Below, in pieces: positions 11,737 through 22,069 of a stretch of DNA of 64,000 nucleotides. The notes under the pieces were generated by a model, which was not told where the DNA came from, searched no databases, and worked only from the letters and a program-made list of their open reading frames with translations. The stretch comes from Bryum argenteum (Eukaryota; Streptophyta; Bryopsida; Bryales; Bryaceae), in the NCBI GenBank assembly GCA_037043015.1, contig CM073321.1, positions 31,970,101 to 32,034,100 of the forward strand, written 5' to 3'. Every line of letters begins with the position of its first letter. Position 1 is the first letter of the stretch. The position numbers and the translations under genes are program-made.

Positions 11737-12012
11737 TTGCCTTCCCAACTATCTCATGATAATGAGCCCGGTGTTGTTTTGAGCAATCCCGCTTTCGAGG
11801 CATCCACTAGCGAGGACGAGTATGCTGTTGAAAGAGTGTTGCAACATCGACGTCGTGGGCGCGGTTGGCAACTACTTGTAAAGTGTACAGGATGGCCGGA
11901 GCCTACTTGGGAACATGTTTGCCAATTACAAAATGTCATGGCTTTAGACGATTACGAGCGCTTGTTGCGCGCGTCTGGTACTGATATTCCTTGGGCACAT
12001 TCTCTTGTATGA
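11737..12012 (+). pseudogene. Integrase C-terminal chromodomain of Ty3 chromovirus
   Basis: The frame contains EYAVERVLQHRRRGRGWQLL followed by VKCTGWPEPTWEHV, the hallmark chromodomain pattern (E-Y-x-V-E-x-I/V-L, then W, then W-E). Chromodomains on integrase target chromoviruses to particular chromatin. A frame break near 11,700 separates it from the upstream integrase part. Confidence 0.85.
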
Positions 12013-12035
12013 CACTTGTTAATTCATCAGCACAT

Positions 12036-12292
12036 GAGGAGGAGGAGGAGGAGGCATTTGTCATGGGCCAAAGCCTCGTTGATAAGCTCGGATGTTCACT
12101 CGCTATTAATTTTATAAATAGAACTTCGGCAATAGAGCTAAAGTATAGCCTCGGCAGTAGAGCTAAAGTATAGCCTCGGTAGTTGAGCCAAGAGATTAGT
12201 ATATAAGAGACTCTTATTCATTGTAAACCTAAGTCTTGGATCAATATATTTCTTTTGTAGTTTTTGCTTGTTTTGACAGCTAGACTCTTACA
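12036..12292 (+). repeat. Polypurine tract and 3' LTR of Ty3 chromovirus
   Basis: A GAGGAGGAGG-type tract at 12,036-12,054 directly precedes the 3' LTR (12,059-12,292). This is the expected position of the plus-strand primer. The LTR ends CTCTTACA and is followed by the GCTGA target duplication. Confidence 0.88.
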
Positions 12293-12706
12293 GCTGACTC
12301 TTGTAGGTGCGATGAGAATCTACTATACCGCGCCCATCCTTCCTCTATCTCCAAAGTCCAATCAACATCATTGTTTCGCCCCATCTTAGTGTAGTTTGTA
12401 CGCTCCATCATCTCTTCAATATCCCCACAAAAAGTGACCTCTACGAAGTCATATCGTTTTTTCAATATGTTCGTACAGAACTTCTCCAATAAAGCATCTA
12501 CAACTTCACGTGATTCTTTTGATGTAGATGCAATCGATTTCAGATCTTCTTTTGCCCTCGAAACCAAGCTCTTCCTATCTTGAAGTCGATGAACCCATCC
12601 CAACCATGGTGGTATGCGTAGGTGGATTGTTGCCTCTGTAGAATCTACCATTTTGAAGGTTTTCCGTAATGCCTCCAATTCAGCGACTACCTCATCTCTC
12701 TCTTTA
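12293..12706 (-). pseudogene. Gene A, outer copy, 3' part (inverted), proximal segment
   Basis: The minus strand from 12,706 reads the coiled-coil continuation KERDEVVAELEALRKTFK and then PPWLGWVHRLQDRKSLVSRA, equivalent to 24,429-24,850 of the right-hand copy. It is joined to 4,780-5,841 once the Ty3 element is ignored. At the position of the premature stop at 24,626 in the right-hand copy, this copy has a sense codon (ASTSKESREVV), showing that the stop there is a later mutation. Confidence 0.88.
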
Positions 12707-12800
12707 CTTGTAGCCAGGGATGTCAATCCGGACGTCTTTTGGGTTTTTTTGGTCGAACGGATGTCCGTCCGTCCGGACGTCCGTCCAGGGGGTAAATCGG
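12707..12800. repeat. Inverted target duplication CTTGTAGC and hAT terminus (type b)
   Basis: CTTGTAGC (12,707-12,714) is the reverse complement of the duplication at 847-854 and still lies within gene A sequence. At 12,715 the terminus CAGGGATGTCAATCCGGACG begins and runs rightwards, with ACGTCCG-type subterminal words to about 12,792. It shares its first 11 bp with the type a terminus at 855. Confidence 0.88.
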
Positions 12801-12924
12801 AATTACTATGCATGTAGTAAATTTTGTAACCGTCAAATCGTATTGAAAATCGCATCATAGCCGTTCAAATAGTGTTGTGAGTGTAGGTGATAACCGTTGG
12901 ATTCAATCGGGCGGCCCAGGACCG

Positions 12925-13309
12925 TCCGATTGGCCTTGCCGACCGACCGGTCGACGCCGTCGGATCGGTCGCAGCCGACGGATCGGTCGCTTGATCGGAC
13001 ACCGGCCGTCCGAACGGTCGCGGTTTCAGTCGGCCGTCGGATCGGCCCCGGTCGGCGTCGGCCGTCCGATCGGTCGCCGTCGGCGTCGGCCGACCGATCG
13101 GTCGCGGTCTCCGTCGGCCGTCCGATCGGTGGGCCGATCGGTCGGGTCGGCCGCCGGTGATCGGTCGGGTCGGCCGGGCCGATCGGTCGGTCGGCCGCGG
13201 CTGATCGGTCGCGTCGGTCGGCGCCGGCCGTCAGATCAGTCGGGCCGGTCGACCATCGGCCGTCCGATCTAGGTCGCCGGTCGGCCATGCGATCGCGGCC
13301 TATATAAGG
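12925..13309 (+). promoter_or_regulatory. GC-rich array and TATA box upstream of gene C
   Basis: About 350 bp are made of overlapping variants of CGGCCGTCCGATCGGTCG and related words, far more GC-rich than the surroundings. TATATAAGG follows at 13,301-13,309, about 165 bp before the ATG at 13,475. A pyrimidine-rich leader (TCCTCCACTCTCCTCACTTC) lies just downstream of the TATA box. The layout is the same as at the transposase and gene A. Confidence 0.7.
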
Positions 13310-13474
13310 CCGACCGGTCCTCCACTCTCCTCACTTCTTTCCTTCGTTATCAGGGTGCGGAGTAGCTGTAGGTTGGAAATTTTTTTAATTTTCATCCACT
13401 GGCTCCTTATCCTGCAGAGGAAAGAAGTCTTTTCGTTCGTAAGGGGGGAGATTTTGCTTTTTTTTTTCACAAAG

Positions 13475-14965
13475 ATGCCCAAACATAGGGCTGGGGGTAG
13501 TGGGGGGAATCGAGGCCGGAGACCAAGGGTTGTTAGACATTTGGAGAAGTGGGAGTACCCATCCAATAACTGCAAGAACTTTCTTCGAGAGAATGTAATC
13601 GTGCGATTTTATGAGGCTAATACTCTTCCACGTTTGTTTAGCAAATACGTGAGATACAAAGAGGAAGCTGTGGCCAAATTCAAGGACGACATGATGGACC
13701 TCATGATGGAAGCGCGTCAAGATCCGGTGTGGAGAACGGAGACCGATAAGCGTGGTTTTACGGACTGGATGGAGGATAGATTAAATGATGCTCTCTGGAA
13801 TGCTATCGACATATTGAAGAGGTATGAGAGAACCACTCGAGCGGGTGATGAGGAGTTCAGGGATGTGTTATTGAGGGCGGAGGCTTTTCAAGAAGCGATG
13901 AGGCCGTATTCCAATAATAAAAACCGGGTTGGTTCCATAGGATGGTGGCGCACGGAACAAGGAAGGTTAATGGAGCTGGTTCGTACGAATAATTTGGTAG
14001 TAATTCCTATGACGGCCCGTATCATCGAGCTTGAGAAGAGGACTCTAAGGAGAGGATACGGCACAATTTCCAAAGTTCACATAAGAGGGGTTGTGGGTAT
14101 TGAAGAGTTTTGGGAATTTGCTGCAAAGACTCCCATCCATGCTGTGACACGACCAGACTTGGCCAAGGTGGAGCATCAGAATGAGGCGCTTGCTGTGAGG
14201 ATACAACATCCAGGTGTTATTCGTTTTATAGCCATTCATGCAAATAAATTCCAAGGCTATACGTATTGGTGGAATGGCGGCACGATTCGATCGATGTTGG
14301 CCCTTGATGCAAGATATGGAGATGATGTTCATGGAGAGATCGGACTCTCACCTCATTCTGATGATGAGCTTATTCGAGCTTGGCAGTTGGTTCGGTTCCG
14401 CAAAAAACGAACAGAGCTTGCTTGGGCTTTAGTGCATATCATGTGTGAAGTCCACCGGTTGAAATACCTCCACAACGATGTGTCTCCAGACAACATACTT
14501 CTTCACTTCCCTCAAGATGAATCACGGGTGTATATTGGAGTATGTGATTGGAGGCTAACCACGAGCATGGATGATAAAATGAGGTCCTTGTATATGTTCA
14601 GAAAACCCCAAGAGCGCATTGATACTCTACAAGCACGATATTGGGTAGATCCTCGGGTGGCGTACTTGTACAAACGGAGTGATGACATTCACATTATTCC
14701 CCTTCTTGATTGCGCTTCAGAGGAGTTTGCTACGGCACGAATAGCACAACGCATCCTCAAGAAGAGCATGTCGAAGGCCTACGAGAATTGCCAAAGTACA
14801 ACGGGGCCTGACCGGTGGTGCAATCAAGACTTGGCAGATGCTTTTGACCAATACTTGGAGATGGTGGCTGATGCAAAGTATACGTTGACCCACGTTGTCA
14901 ACCGCTTCATGGAATCATTCCATTGGCCGGTGCCGAATGATCATTATCGCACCAAGTATGATTAG
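13475..14965 (+). CDS. Gene C: protein-kinase-like cargo protein of the hAT element
   Basis: This is an intact 496-residue ORF; the ATG at 13,475 is chosen because it opens the conserved basic start MPKHRAGG and lies downstream of the TATA box, while the upstream extension is hydrophobic low-quality sequence. A kinase-like fold is suggested by a Gly-containing loop (RRGYGTISKVHI, near residue 195), an AAKT lysine (near residue 218), an IQHPGVIRFIAI block and a catalytic loop HNDVSPDNILL (near residue 370). CDWRL follows in place of DFG (near residue 392). The catalytic Asp and Asn and the metal-binding Asp are kept, but the loop Lys is Ser and DFG is DWR, so activity is uncertain. It is the only unbroken cargo gene. 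Its 3' end faces gene B. An inactive kinase-like scaffold is the main alternative. Confidence 0.75.
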   Translation: MPKHRAGGSGGNRGRRPRVVRHLEKWEYPSNNCKNFLRENVIVRFYEANTLPRLFSKYVRYKEEAVAKFKDDMMDLMMEARQDPVWRTETDKRGFTDWMEDRLNDALWNAIDILKRYERTTRAGDEEFRDVLLRAEAFQEAMRPYSNNKNRVGSIGWWRTEQGRLMELVRTNNLVVIPMTARIIELEKRTLRRGYGTISKVHIRGVVGIEEFWEFAAKTPIHAVTRPDLAKVEHQNEALAVRIQHPGVIRFIAIHANKFQGYTYWWNGGTIRSMLALDARYGDDVHGEIGLSPHSDDELIRAWQLVRFRKKRTELAWALVHIMCEVHRLKYLHNDVSPDNILLHFPQDESRVYIGVCDWRLTTSMDDKMRSLYMFRKPQERIDTLQARYWVDPRVAYLYKRSDDIHIIPLLDCASEEFATARIAQRILKKSMSKAYENCQSTTGPDRWCNQDLADAFDQYLEMVADAKYTLTHVVNRFMESFHWPVPNDHYRTKYD

Positions 14966-15680
14966 CAAATTAGTTATGCGCATTTCTTTTAGTTCTTGCG
15001 GCTTTATTAGATTTTTAGATTCTTCATTGAAGTTCGATGTAGATGTAGGCAAATTTTTGTAGTAAAATGTATTACATGCCTTCTATATGTATCGGCTTCA
15101 AGTACATTCTTGTTTATATATACCTTGCAATCGATTCTAATGAATGACTTCTTCTCCATTGTTTGTTATTTTATTTTATTACTTCTTACCTTCAATAGAA
15201 ATATCTCCAAATCTTCATGAACAATATTTGAGAATGTATAATGAATTGTGGAACTTCTTCATTACATCAACCTTGCGTAGTTGCGATATTAATGGTTTGT
15301 CCGAAGTCACCAAGCATAATATGACTTTTCTTACATATGCTTTTTTTTTTTGAATGAATTGATGAACATATTATATGTTAGGTGAGAGTGTGAGATCATG
15401 AAAAAGGCTTAAAGCCAAACAAAGAAATTATTACCACCAAGTGAACTTATAGTATAAAATACAAAGACATCGCCATAAAATCCTTGAAATAACAAATTAC
15501 ATAGTATATTAATATACAACGATATAGTCCGATATTGGATAATCCATTCATAAACAAAATATGGATTTCTGTATCCTCAAAATTGGCCCCTAGCAAGGCG
15601 ATAATGGTGTAGACATTATCCGTTGCCAAAAACTCCATAACCTTCACTACAATGACACTATGTATGATGATTTGTCATTC
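14966..15680. other. AT-rich spacer between convergent genes C and B
   Basis: About 700 bp of AT-rich sequence holding the 3' untranslated regions of gene C (plus) and gene B (minus). Short ORFs here show no recognisable protein. Several AATAAA-like words occur, but no terminator can be assigned. Confidence 0.6.
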
Positions 15681-16895
15681 TTAATCCGATTCTTCATCAT
15701 CGTGTTTACGACTTGGCGGCAGTGTGTAAGAAGGTGGTCCTCGAGAAGATTCTCCAAACAAGTACGTTTGCCTAAAGTTTCTTTCGGCTTCAAGCTGTTC
15801 AATGTATTCCTGCTGACTTAGAAGTGTGGCTTGTTGTAGATCTTGTTGGTACCTCGCCTCTTCGTCATCCGGAGATAGATAAGGTGCTGAAGGCAGGTTG
15901 TTACTTCCGTATGCATTCTGACCATATCCATAATTTGTGTAGCCAACAATGTCTGATCTTCTATCATATTGACCTCCATACTCGTATGTTTCCTTTGGGT
16001 GTGATGGCCTACGGTACTCGGGACTTCCGAATGTTGTACCGTATTGGTTCCCACGATTGTATGGGTTTATAGGATGAGTTGGGCTTGAGTTGCATTGAGC
16101 ATTGGATCCGCTACCCTGCTCACCTCCTAAACCATGTGTACCTCCTGTATACATTGGAGATGGGTAGTTCGAACTAGATCCACCTCTACCGTACTCACGT
16201 TCGGCTCCGTACGTGTTTTGCTGATGAGGTGGCATATAACTCACCGGAGTACTGAATTGTTGGTTTCCATGGTAATACCCCTCACTTCCTGTGCCAAAGG
16301 ATACTGGTGCTTGACGATCGTCATGGTTTGAGTCTTCTTTGAGTGCCCCCATATGCCCTTGGAGTTCCATGTTGTTGAAGTTGGGCATCCATATCACCAA
16401 CGTTCAATACGTAGTATAACAATCGCTTGGTCCCATCCAATTTGTGGGAATGAATCGGTTGCTGCGATCCAATAAATGCACGTTCAAACCTATCACAGTG
16501 GTCCAGTCAATGTCCTTGTGCAGGACTATTTCAGCCCACACCATGGCCATGGTAGAATACAACATCAATTCTGGCCTTGTGTTCTTGATTCCAACTGCAA
16601 TTGTGACTTCGTGATATCTGTGCGCAAAATGGTCGCTCTTGCAACTCTTCACTGGGCCTTCACGACGAGGACCATATTTCTCTGCTTCGTGCCGCGTCCA
16701 TAACTTCATGATGTGGTACATCTTCACGTACTTCTTGCACATGGTGCAATTCCAAATGTCCGCCCTCTCCTCTCGCCAACCCGGCTCTGCAAGACAGTTT
16801 GGGTCACTCCATGCTTCCCAATCCATTTTTGGAGGGTCGCCCTTTGGTCGTGGAGACTTGGCCTCGCCCCTCGAACGTGAAAACTTCGGCGCCAT
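15681..16895 (-). pseudogene. Gene B: shared N-terminal domain plus Tyr/Gly/Gln/Asn-rich tail, one in-frame stop
   Basis: From the ATG at 16,895 the minus strand is open to a single TGA at 16,406-16,404 and then continues in the same frame to 15,681, about 400 codons in all. The first part carries WNCTMCKKYVKMYHIMKLW, SCKSDHFAHRYHEV and LYSTMAMVWAEIVLHKDIDW. These align with gene A (TCKKYVKMYHIGKLWSR, TCKDDHFLHRAEEV, YTLLSMVYAELILKRKVNW). The CxxC and the C-x3-H-x2-H pattern suggest zinc binding, by inspection only. After the stop comes a low-complexity region rich in Tyr, Gly, Asn, Gln, Ser and Pro, resembling prion-like disordered tails, ending in an acidic stretch. The TGA could be a recent mutation or be read through. 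Function unknown. Confidence 0.7.
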
Positions 16896-17033
16896 TCCCA
16901 GCAGCGACAAGTATGCACAGTGTGGGCGTGGGTGACCCACGCGGACTCTGAGTAACGCAGTCGATGCAGCTTTAAAAAAAGCCGCAACGCACAGCTCGTT
17001 CACCAGAGTGAGGGACAATGAGCCCCTCCCCTC

Positions 17034-17310
17034 CTATTTATGCCGACCGGGATCGGACGCCATTGGCCAGCTGGCATTGGCCGTCTGATCCCGGCCGGCA
17101 GCCGTCAAATCGGCAAGCCGGCGGCCGGCGACCGGCCGGTACGACCGATCGGGGTCGCACGACCGATCGGTCGATCGGGGCCGTCCGATGGCGCGGCCGA
17201 TAGGTCGATCGGGGCCGCCGATCCCGGCCGACCGGCGACCGGGCCGGAGACCGACGACCGGGCCGGACACCGACGACCGGGCCGGAGACCGACCCCGTCC
17301 CCCAGGCAAC
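17034..17310 (-). promoter_or_regulatory. GC-rich array and TATA-like box upstream of gene B
   Basis: On the minus strand a CATAAATAGG box (17,034-17,042) lies about 140 bp before the gene B ATG. It is preceded by about 260 bp of CGGCCG/GATCGG-rich sequence. The array also sits directly upstream of the rightward segment at 17,311 on, so it could act in both directions. Confidence 0.6.
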
Positions 17311-20045
17311 CGGTCGGTCGCTCCTTCCGCGTCTCCCCTTCCCCCTCCTCCTCTTGCCTCACCCCAAAACTCCCCGTTAGCACAACTTCGAACACTTCCT
17401 CGCCTTGCATACCTGCATTTTCAAAAGTTCTATATTTAGCCTCTTTGGTCCACGTGGCGTCTAAATAAGGACAGGGAATGTTCTGACAAGGGAATGTTGG
17501 GAATGTCTTTTCGTCATAAACGGGAATGTTTTATGACAAAGATACTATCGGCTTTAAATAAACCTATAATAAGGGACTCTTTGCAAGAGGAGGGAAGGCC
17601 AACAAATCTCCAAGCCAATTCACGCACTTTTTGAGTTATGTTGCCCAATTAGCTTTAATTGAACAATACATTTAACAACCAATTTAGTGGGGCCAATTTT
17701 CCGAGTCGTGAAGTCCTTTGGAGTTGAAGCCCATGTCTAGAAGGAGAGCCAAGGCCATGGGGCCAATTCTTATTATTAACTAGAGTCCATGTTTTTTTTT
17801 TGTACACATTTATTTTTTATATTTTATTTTTTGGAATTATTCTTCCCTAACACCTTAACAACCATGGCCACCATTTCGTCTTTTATCGTCACGGCCAAAA
17901 AATGTTTCATATTCAATTTCAAATGTAATGATCTCGCATCTAGTGATGATCCAACGGTTGAAGATTTCACACTACTACATATGGTAGTTTACTCAAGATC
18001 CTATGGTTGAAATTATAAAGTATATCCAAAAATATTGGACATAGCCCCTTTGTAGTAAAACCACCTATTCTCGTACACTTAAGGAAAATTGAGGGAATCT
18101 ATATACTTGGTGTGAGAAAGGAGTGGGTTACTATTTTTCACGGATAGGAAATAGAAAAAGACAAGCTAACCCTATTTATGTGCTTTTTTAAAGCACACAC
18201 ATAAAGAAATACAAATTTTATAAGGAGAAGCCTAAAGGCGGGCACCCTAAATATGTACGCATAATGTAAATGCAAGGGAGGTGAGATCTTTATAAAGTCA
18301 AGAATCTTTGCCTCGCGCCTTTAGGTGGTTTCATCATAGTTCATAGTGGTGAGTGCTAGTATTGCAAGCTCCGTCCCCCCGATTCACATTCATTTCTTCT
18401 ATCTCCCAACTTTTGTCAAAATTTATCCATTCTCACTAGGAGATTTTGCCATGTCTTGGCCCCCATTCATGACTTGCCCCGTCTTCGCGTACTACCCGAG
18501 GTGGCCCTAAATCCCCTCTGATTACATTCCATAAATTTTACCTAGTCCTTGGTGAGAGTATATTGATGTCTCACATTGGAGAGATCCAAGTATATATGAA
18601 ATGTAGGTGATCATGTGTGAGCATTTACTTTTTATAACTTTGGTCTTACTGAGTTTGTCAATATTTAGACTTTCTATTTGGGCCTTAACATTTCCACATT
18701 GTATGGTCTATATTAATTGATGGGTATTTGGAAATTACTCCGTCGTTGTGTATTCTAATTAGTAATACTTATTATAAAATATATGGTGCATAAACAATTA
18801 ATTCTATTATTCGCTATTTTTTGTTTGACAACCTTCAACTAACCTAGGGGAATATATATAATCTAGTACATATGATTAATTGTAGCATTATTCTTATTGT
18901 ATGGATTTGAATAGTTACTTATTTCCCTCTTACAAAGGTAATTGAAATAAGTTTTCATTGTTACTATTTTTGCAATCATAAAATAAGAGAAATAAATAGG
19001 GAGACAAATAAATTTTAAAAAATATCCCACCCTATAAGTGTTTAACATATGGCAATAATGGCATCAACTTCTAAATTTTTAAGCATATTTGATATTGTAC
19101 AAGTATAGTACATTAGTACTAGGATTAGATGTTATATCAAATTGATTATTCGTATACTATGATTGATTGATTTAGGAATAGAATATTTTGAAGAGCCATC
19201 ACTTCTTCATTTACTGTATGTAATGGATACATTCTCTTGAGGATAAACTTTAAGTTCTTGGTTAAAGATGTATGAATTACTATGTAGGCCTCTAGGGTAT
19301 AGGGTTTAGGGTATAGGGTTTAGGGTTTAGGGTTTCTGGTCTTGAGGATTTGGGGTGGATTTCATTTTAATCCTAGTTTTTGTGTTGCGAAGCTTTGCAA
19401 ACACAATTGTGTGTGGATGTAAAATAATGGATTACTGTATGTATGGTGTAGTTCTCAATTATATTTTACATGGATACAAGTTGCACTTCTCTACATCGCA
19501 TAGTTAATGTGTGCAAAATAATATATTTTGTATTTATCATTTTTGATTGAAGATGTTATTGACATGGAATAAATCACACATTTATTGCAAAGAATATATA
19601 GGTACAATATTAAACATCAACATACGAATTATAATTCCAAAGTCTTCAATCTCATAGGCTATTTTAAACCAATATTGGAATAGAGTTACTATTGTAGGTC
19701 ATGTGGCTCAGAGTTTAATTCATAGAGCCTCATAGATCATAACGTATGAGTACTGAAGTAGTGTTTGTACGAAACATCTTTGAATTCGTGAAGATCTATA
19801 CTTTTATGGAGTTCACTCGAAATGGTTATGAACTTAAAATTTAAAGTTCAAATGTATCCGTGAAAAAAGAATACTTAGCATTTCAGAAATCAACATAGGA
19901 TTCCCTTTTCATTGTGTAGTAATTACTGAAAATCGAGTAACAGAAATCTTTGAGAAATAAAAAAAGGATCCTATGCAATTTTATCTTATTTTGGTTATAT
20001 ATTTAAGGAAAAGAATTTTAAAAAAAAATAAAATAAAAAAATAAA
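17311..20045. repeat. Non-coding repeat unit I of the hAT element (diverged partner 20,236-22,060)
   Basis: No protein-coding gene is recognised. The unit begins next to a GC-rich array with a pyrimidine-rich block (TCCCCTTCCCCCTCCTCC) and matches unit II in collinear blocks: 17,311-17,790 with 20,215-20,740, and 19,680-19,990 with 21,310-21,930 (ending GGATCCTATGC). The block 17,850-18,060 matches the mobile insert at 21,532-21,791. The two units look like an old tandem duplication of array plus downstream sequence. An untranslated RNA gene cannot be excluded. Confidence 0.7.
19291..19335 (+). repeat. Interstitial telomere-type TTTAGGG repeat
   Basis: A short run of TTTAGGG and TATAGGG units (about six in total) matches the plant telomere repeat. 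It lies inside non-coding unit I and is too short to be a telomere. Such tracts often mark repair sites. Confidence 0.85.
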
Positions 20046-21527
20046 AATAAAAACTATACTGCGGCCCCCATTTCGGTTGGCCGCCATCGGGCGGGCGTGC
20101 GACCGGCCCGGCGTCCGGCGACCGGCGATCGTCCCGGCGTCCGGCGACCGGCCCGGCGACCGGCCCGGCGACCGCCGACCGGCCTGGGGATTGACCACGT
20201 CCCCCGGACGACCGGTCGGTCGCTCCTTCCGCGTCCCCCCTTCCCCCTCCTCCTTTTGCCTCTCCCCAAACTCCCCGTTTGCACAACTTCGATCACTTCC
20301 TCGCCTTGCATACCTGCATTTTCAAAAGTACTATATTTAGTCTTTATGATCCACGTGGCGTCTAAATATGGACACGGAATTTTCTGACAAGAGAATGTCG
20401 GGAATATCTCTTTGTCCCACGCGAGAATGTTTTATAACAAAGATACTCTTGGCTTTAAATATATCCATAGTAATGGACTTTCTTCAAGGGGAGTTAAGGC
20501 GAGCAAATCTCCACGCCAATACTCACTTTTTGAGTTGTTGTGCCCAATTGGCTCGAATCGAAGTAAACATTTAACAATCAATATAGTGTGGTCAATTTTC
20601 TCATTTGTGAAGGCATTGAGAGTTCATGCCCTTGTTTATAAGGAAAGCAAAGGCAATGGGGCCAATTCTTATTATAAGTTAAAGACCATGCTTTTGATTG
20701 TACACCTTAATTTATTTTGTTAAAATATTCCTTCTTAACCCCTAAAGATCCATGGACACCAAAGTGGAGGTTTCCTATTTCGGGCAGCTTAGATGAAGAG
20801 GTCAAAAGTAATAATTTTTTATTAAATTTTTTCTAGGTGGTCCTTACACCGCAAAGTGCATGTGGTAAAATTTGCATATCCAAATTCCAAATTTACAACC
20901 TACATCTAGAATATTGAGGTTTGAAGTCCATTAAGGGCAGTTAAATTTAGTCTTTGTTTGAAATTCTTTTTTGGAAATATGTTCATGAACAATTTACTAC
21001 TTCAGTTCCAAAGTGACCCAAGTCAAAATGTTTGTCTATTTCACAAGGGTACCGTTGAGAGATTACAAAAATAATCTTCACAATTTCTAGTAATTTCCGA
21101 TATAAGTCATATAACTCTTTCTTCGATTGATTGTTTTGAAAATATAAAATTTTAAATAGGCATCTCTTCTTCATTTAGGGTATCAAGTGGATAAAATCAC
21201 TCGTGGATAGGATTTGTGGTTTATGGTTTAGGATATATGAATAACTCTTTAGGATGAGTTCCAAAATAAGTGTCCTACATTAAGATTAGGATACTCCAAT
21301 TGACATTCTCAACCATGCAATATTGGAATAGAGTTACTGTTGTAGGTCATGTGGTTAAAAGTTTGATTCATGAAGCCAATGGTCAATTAAATTACAAAAG
21401 GAAAATAGAGACGAAAGATATTGATTCGAAACCAAATGAATGCCTTATGTTTGAAACATCTATGAATTTGTGAAGATTTACACTTTAAAGAGTCCACTCA
21501 AAATGATTATGAACTTAAAATTTAGAG

Positions 21528-21795
21528 TTAACCCCTAAACGACCACGGCCACCGATTCGGCGTTTACAGTGAAGGAAAAAATAATTTACAGTCAACTTCA
21601 AACGTTATGATCTCACATCTAGTGACGATCCAACGGTTAAAAATATTCACAGTACAACCAATGGTAGTCTACTTCAAGATCCTACGGTTGAAATTATCAA
21701 TAATTTCCAAAAATATTGGACGTACCCCCATTAGTACATAGTGGTCTGTGTTGGGATTTCAAGCTCCCGAAACATTGTGGATTTTTAGGGGTTAA
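21528..21795. mobile_element. 260-bp MITE-like insert flanked by TTAA
   Basis: The insert 21,532-21,791 begins CCCCTAAA and ends TTTAGGGG, a perfect 8-bp inverted repeat, and is flanked on both sides by TTAA. Unit I, which lacks it, reads straight through (TTTAAAGTTCAAATGTATCC near 19,840). TTAA targets and CCC-starting ends are features of piggyBac-type elements, so a non-autonomous piggyBac-like MITE is the best fit. A diverged relative lies at about 17,855-18,060. Confidence 0.65.
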
Positions 21796-21944
21796 GATGT
21801 ATCCGTGAGAAATAATATATTGCATTTCAGAAATCAACATAGGATTCCTTTTTTCAAAGGTGTGTAATAATCACCGAGAATCAAATAACAAAAAACTTTG
21901 CGAAATAAAAAAGGATCCTATGCTATGTAAGATCTCTCGAATTT

Positions 21945-21947
<3 letters not shown>

Positions 21948-22022
<75 letters not shown>
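21948..22022. repeat. (AT)n microsatellite, about 75 bp
   Basis: A pure AT run lies between non-coding unit II and the gene A promoter array. It is the longest simple repeat of the window. Confidence 0.97.
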
Positions 22023-22027
<5 letters not shown>

Positions 22028-22069
22028 TATTATTTTTATTTAAAAAAATTGAAAAAAATTGAAAAAAAA

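Larger units (their letters stand above)
5842..12292 (+). mobile_element. Ty3-type chromovirus LTR retrotransposon inserted in gene A fragment
   Basis: The element is flanked by the 5-bp duplication GCTGA (5,837-5,841 and 12,293-12,297). Its LTRs of 232-234 bp start TGTYATGGGCC and end CTCTTACA. The order is gag, protease, reverse transcriptase, RNase H, integrase, chromodomain, polypurine tract, which places it in the chromovirus lineage of Ty3 elements. Numerous frameshifts and stops, plus a 725-bp insert, make it non-autonomous. It inserted after the gene A fragment had already formed, since both flanks are gene A sequence. Confidence 0.93.
20056..22060. repeat. Non-coding repeat unit II of the hAT element
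   Basis: It starts with a GC-rich array (about 20,060-20,235, CGGCGACCGGCCCGG-type words) and continues with sequence related to unit I. It ends at a long (AT)n tract and then the gene A array. No gene recognised. It carries the MITE-like insert at 21,532-21,791, absent at the equivalent site (about 19,845) of unit I. Confidence 0.7.

Noticed and set aside
855-12724. A simple single hAT element from 855 to 12,724
   Set aside because: The terminus at 12,715 points right, not left, and the duplicated target is inverted. The segment lacks genes B and C and contains a gene A fragment in the wrong orientation.
12833-13288. Arg/Pro/Asp-rich open frames on both strands in the GC-rich arrays (also near 1,000-1,220, 17,040-17,470, 20,080-20,390 and 22,060-22,390)
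   Set aside because: They arise from CGGCCG/GATCGG tandem repeats, which lack stop codons in several frames. The products are low-complexity and appear on both strands at once.
19291-19335. True telomere or chromosome end
   Set aside because: Only about 45 bp of degenerate TTTAGGG units within a transposon; sequence continues on both sides.
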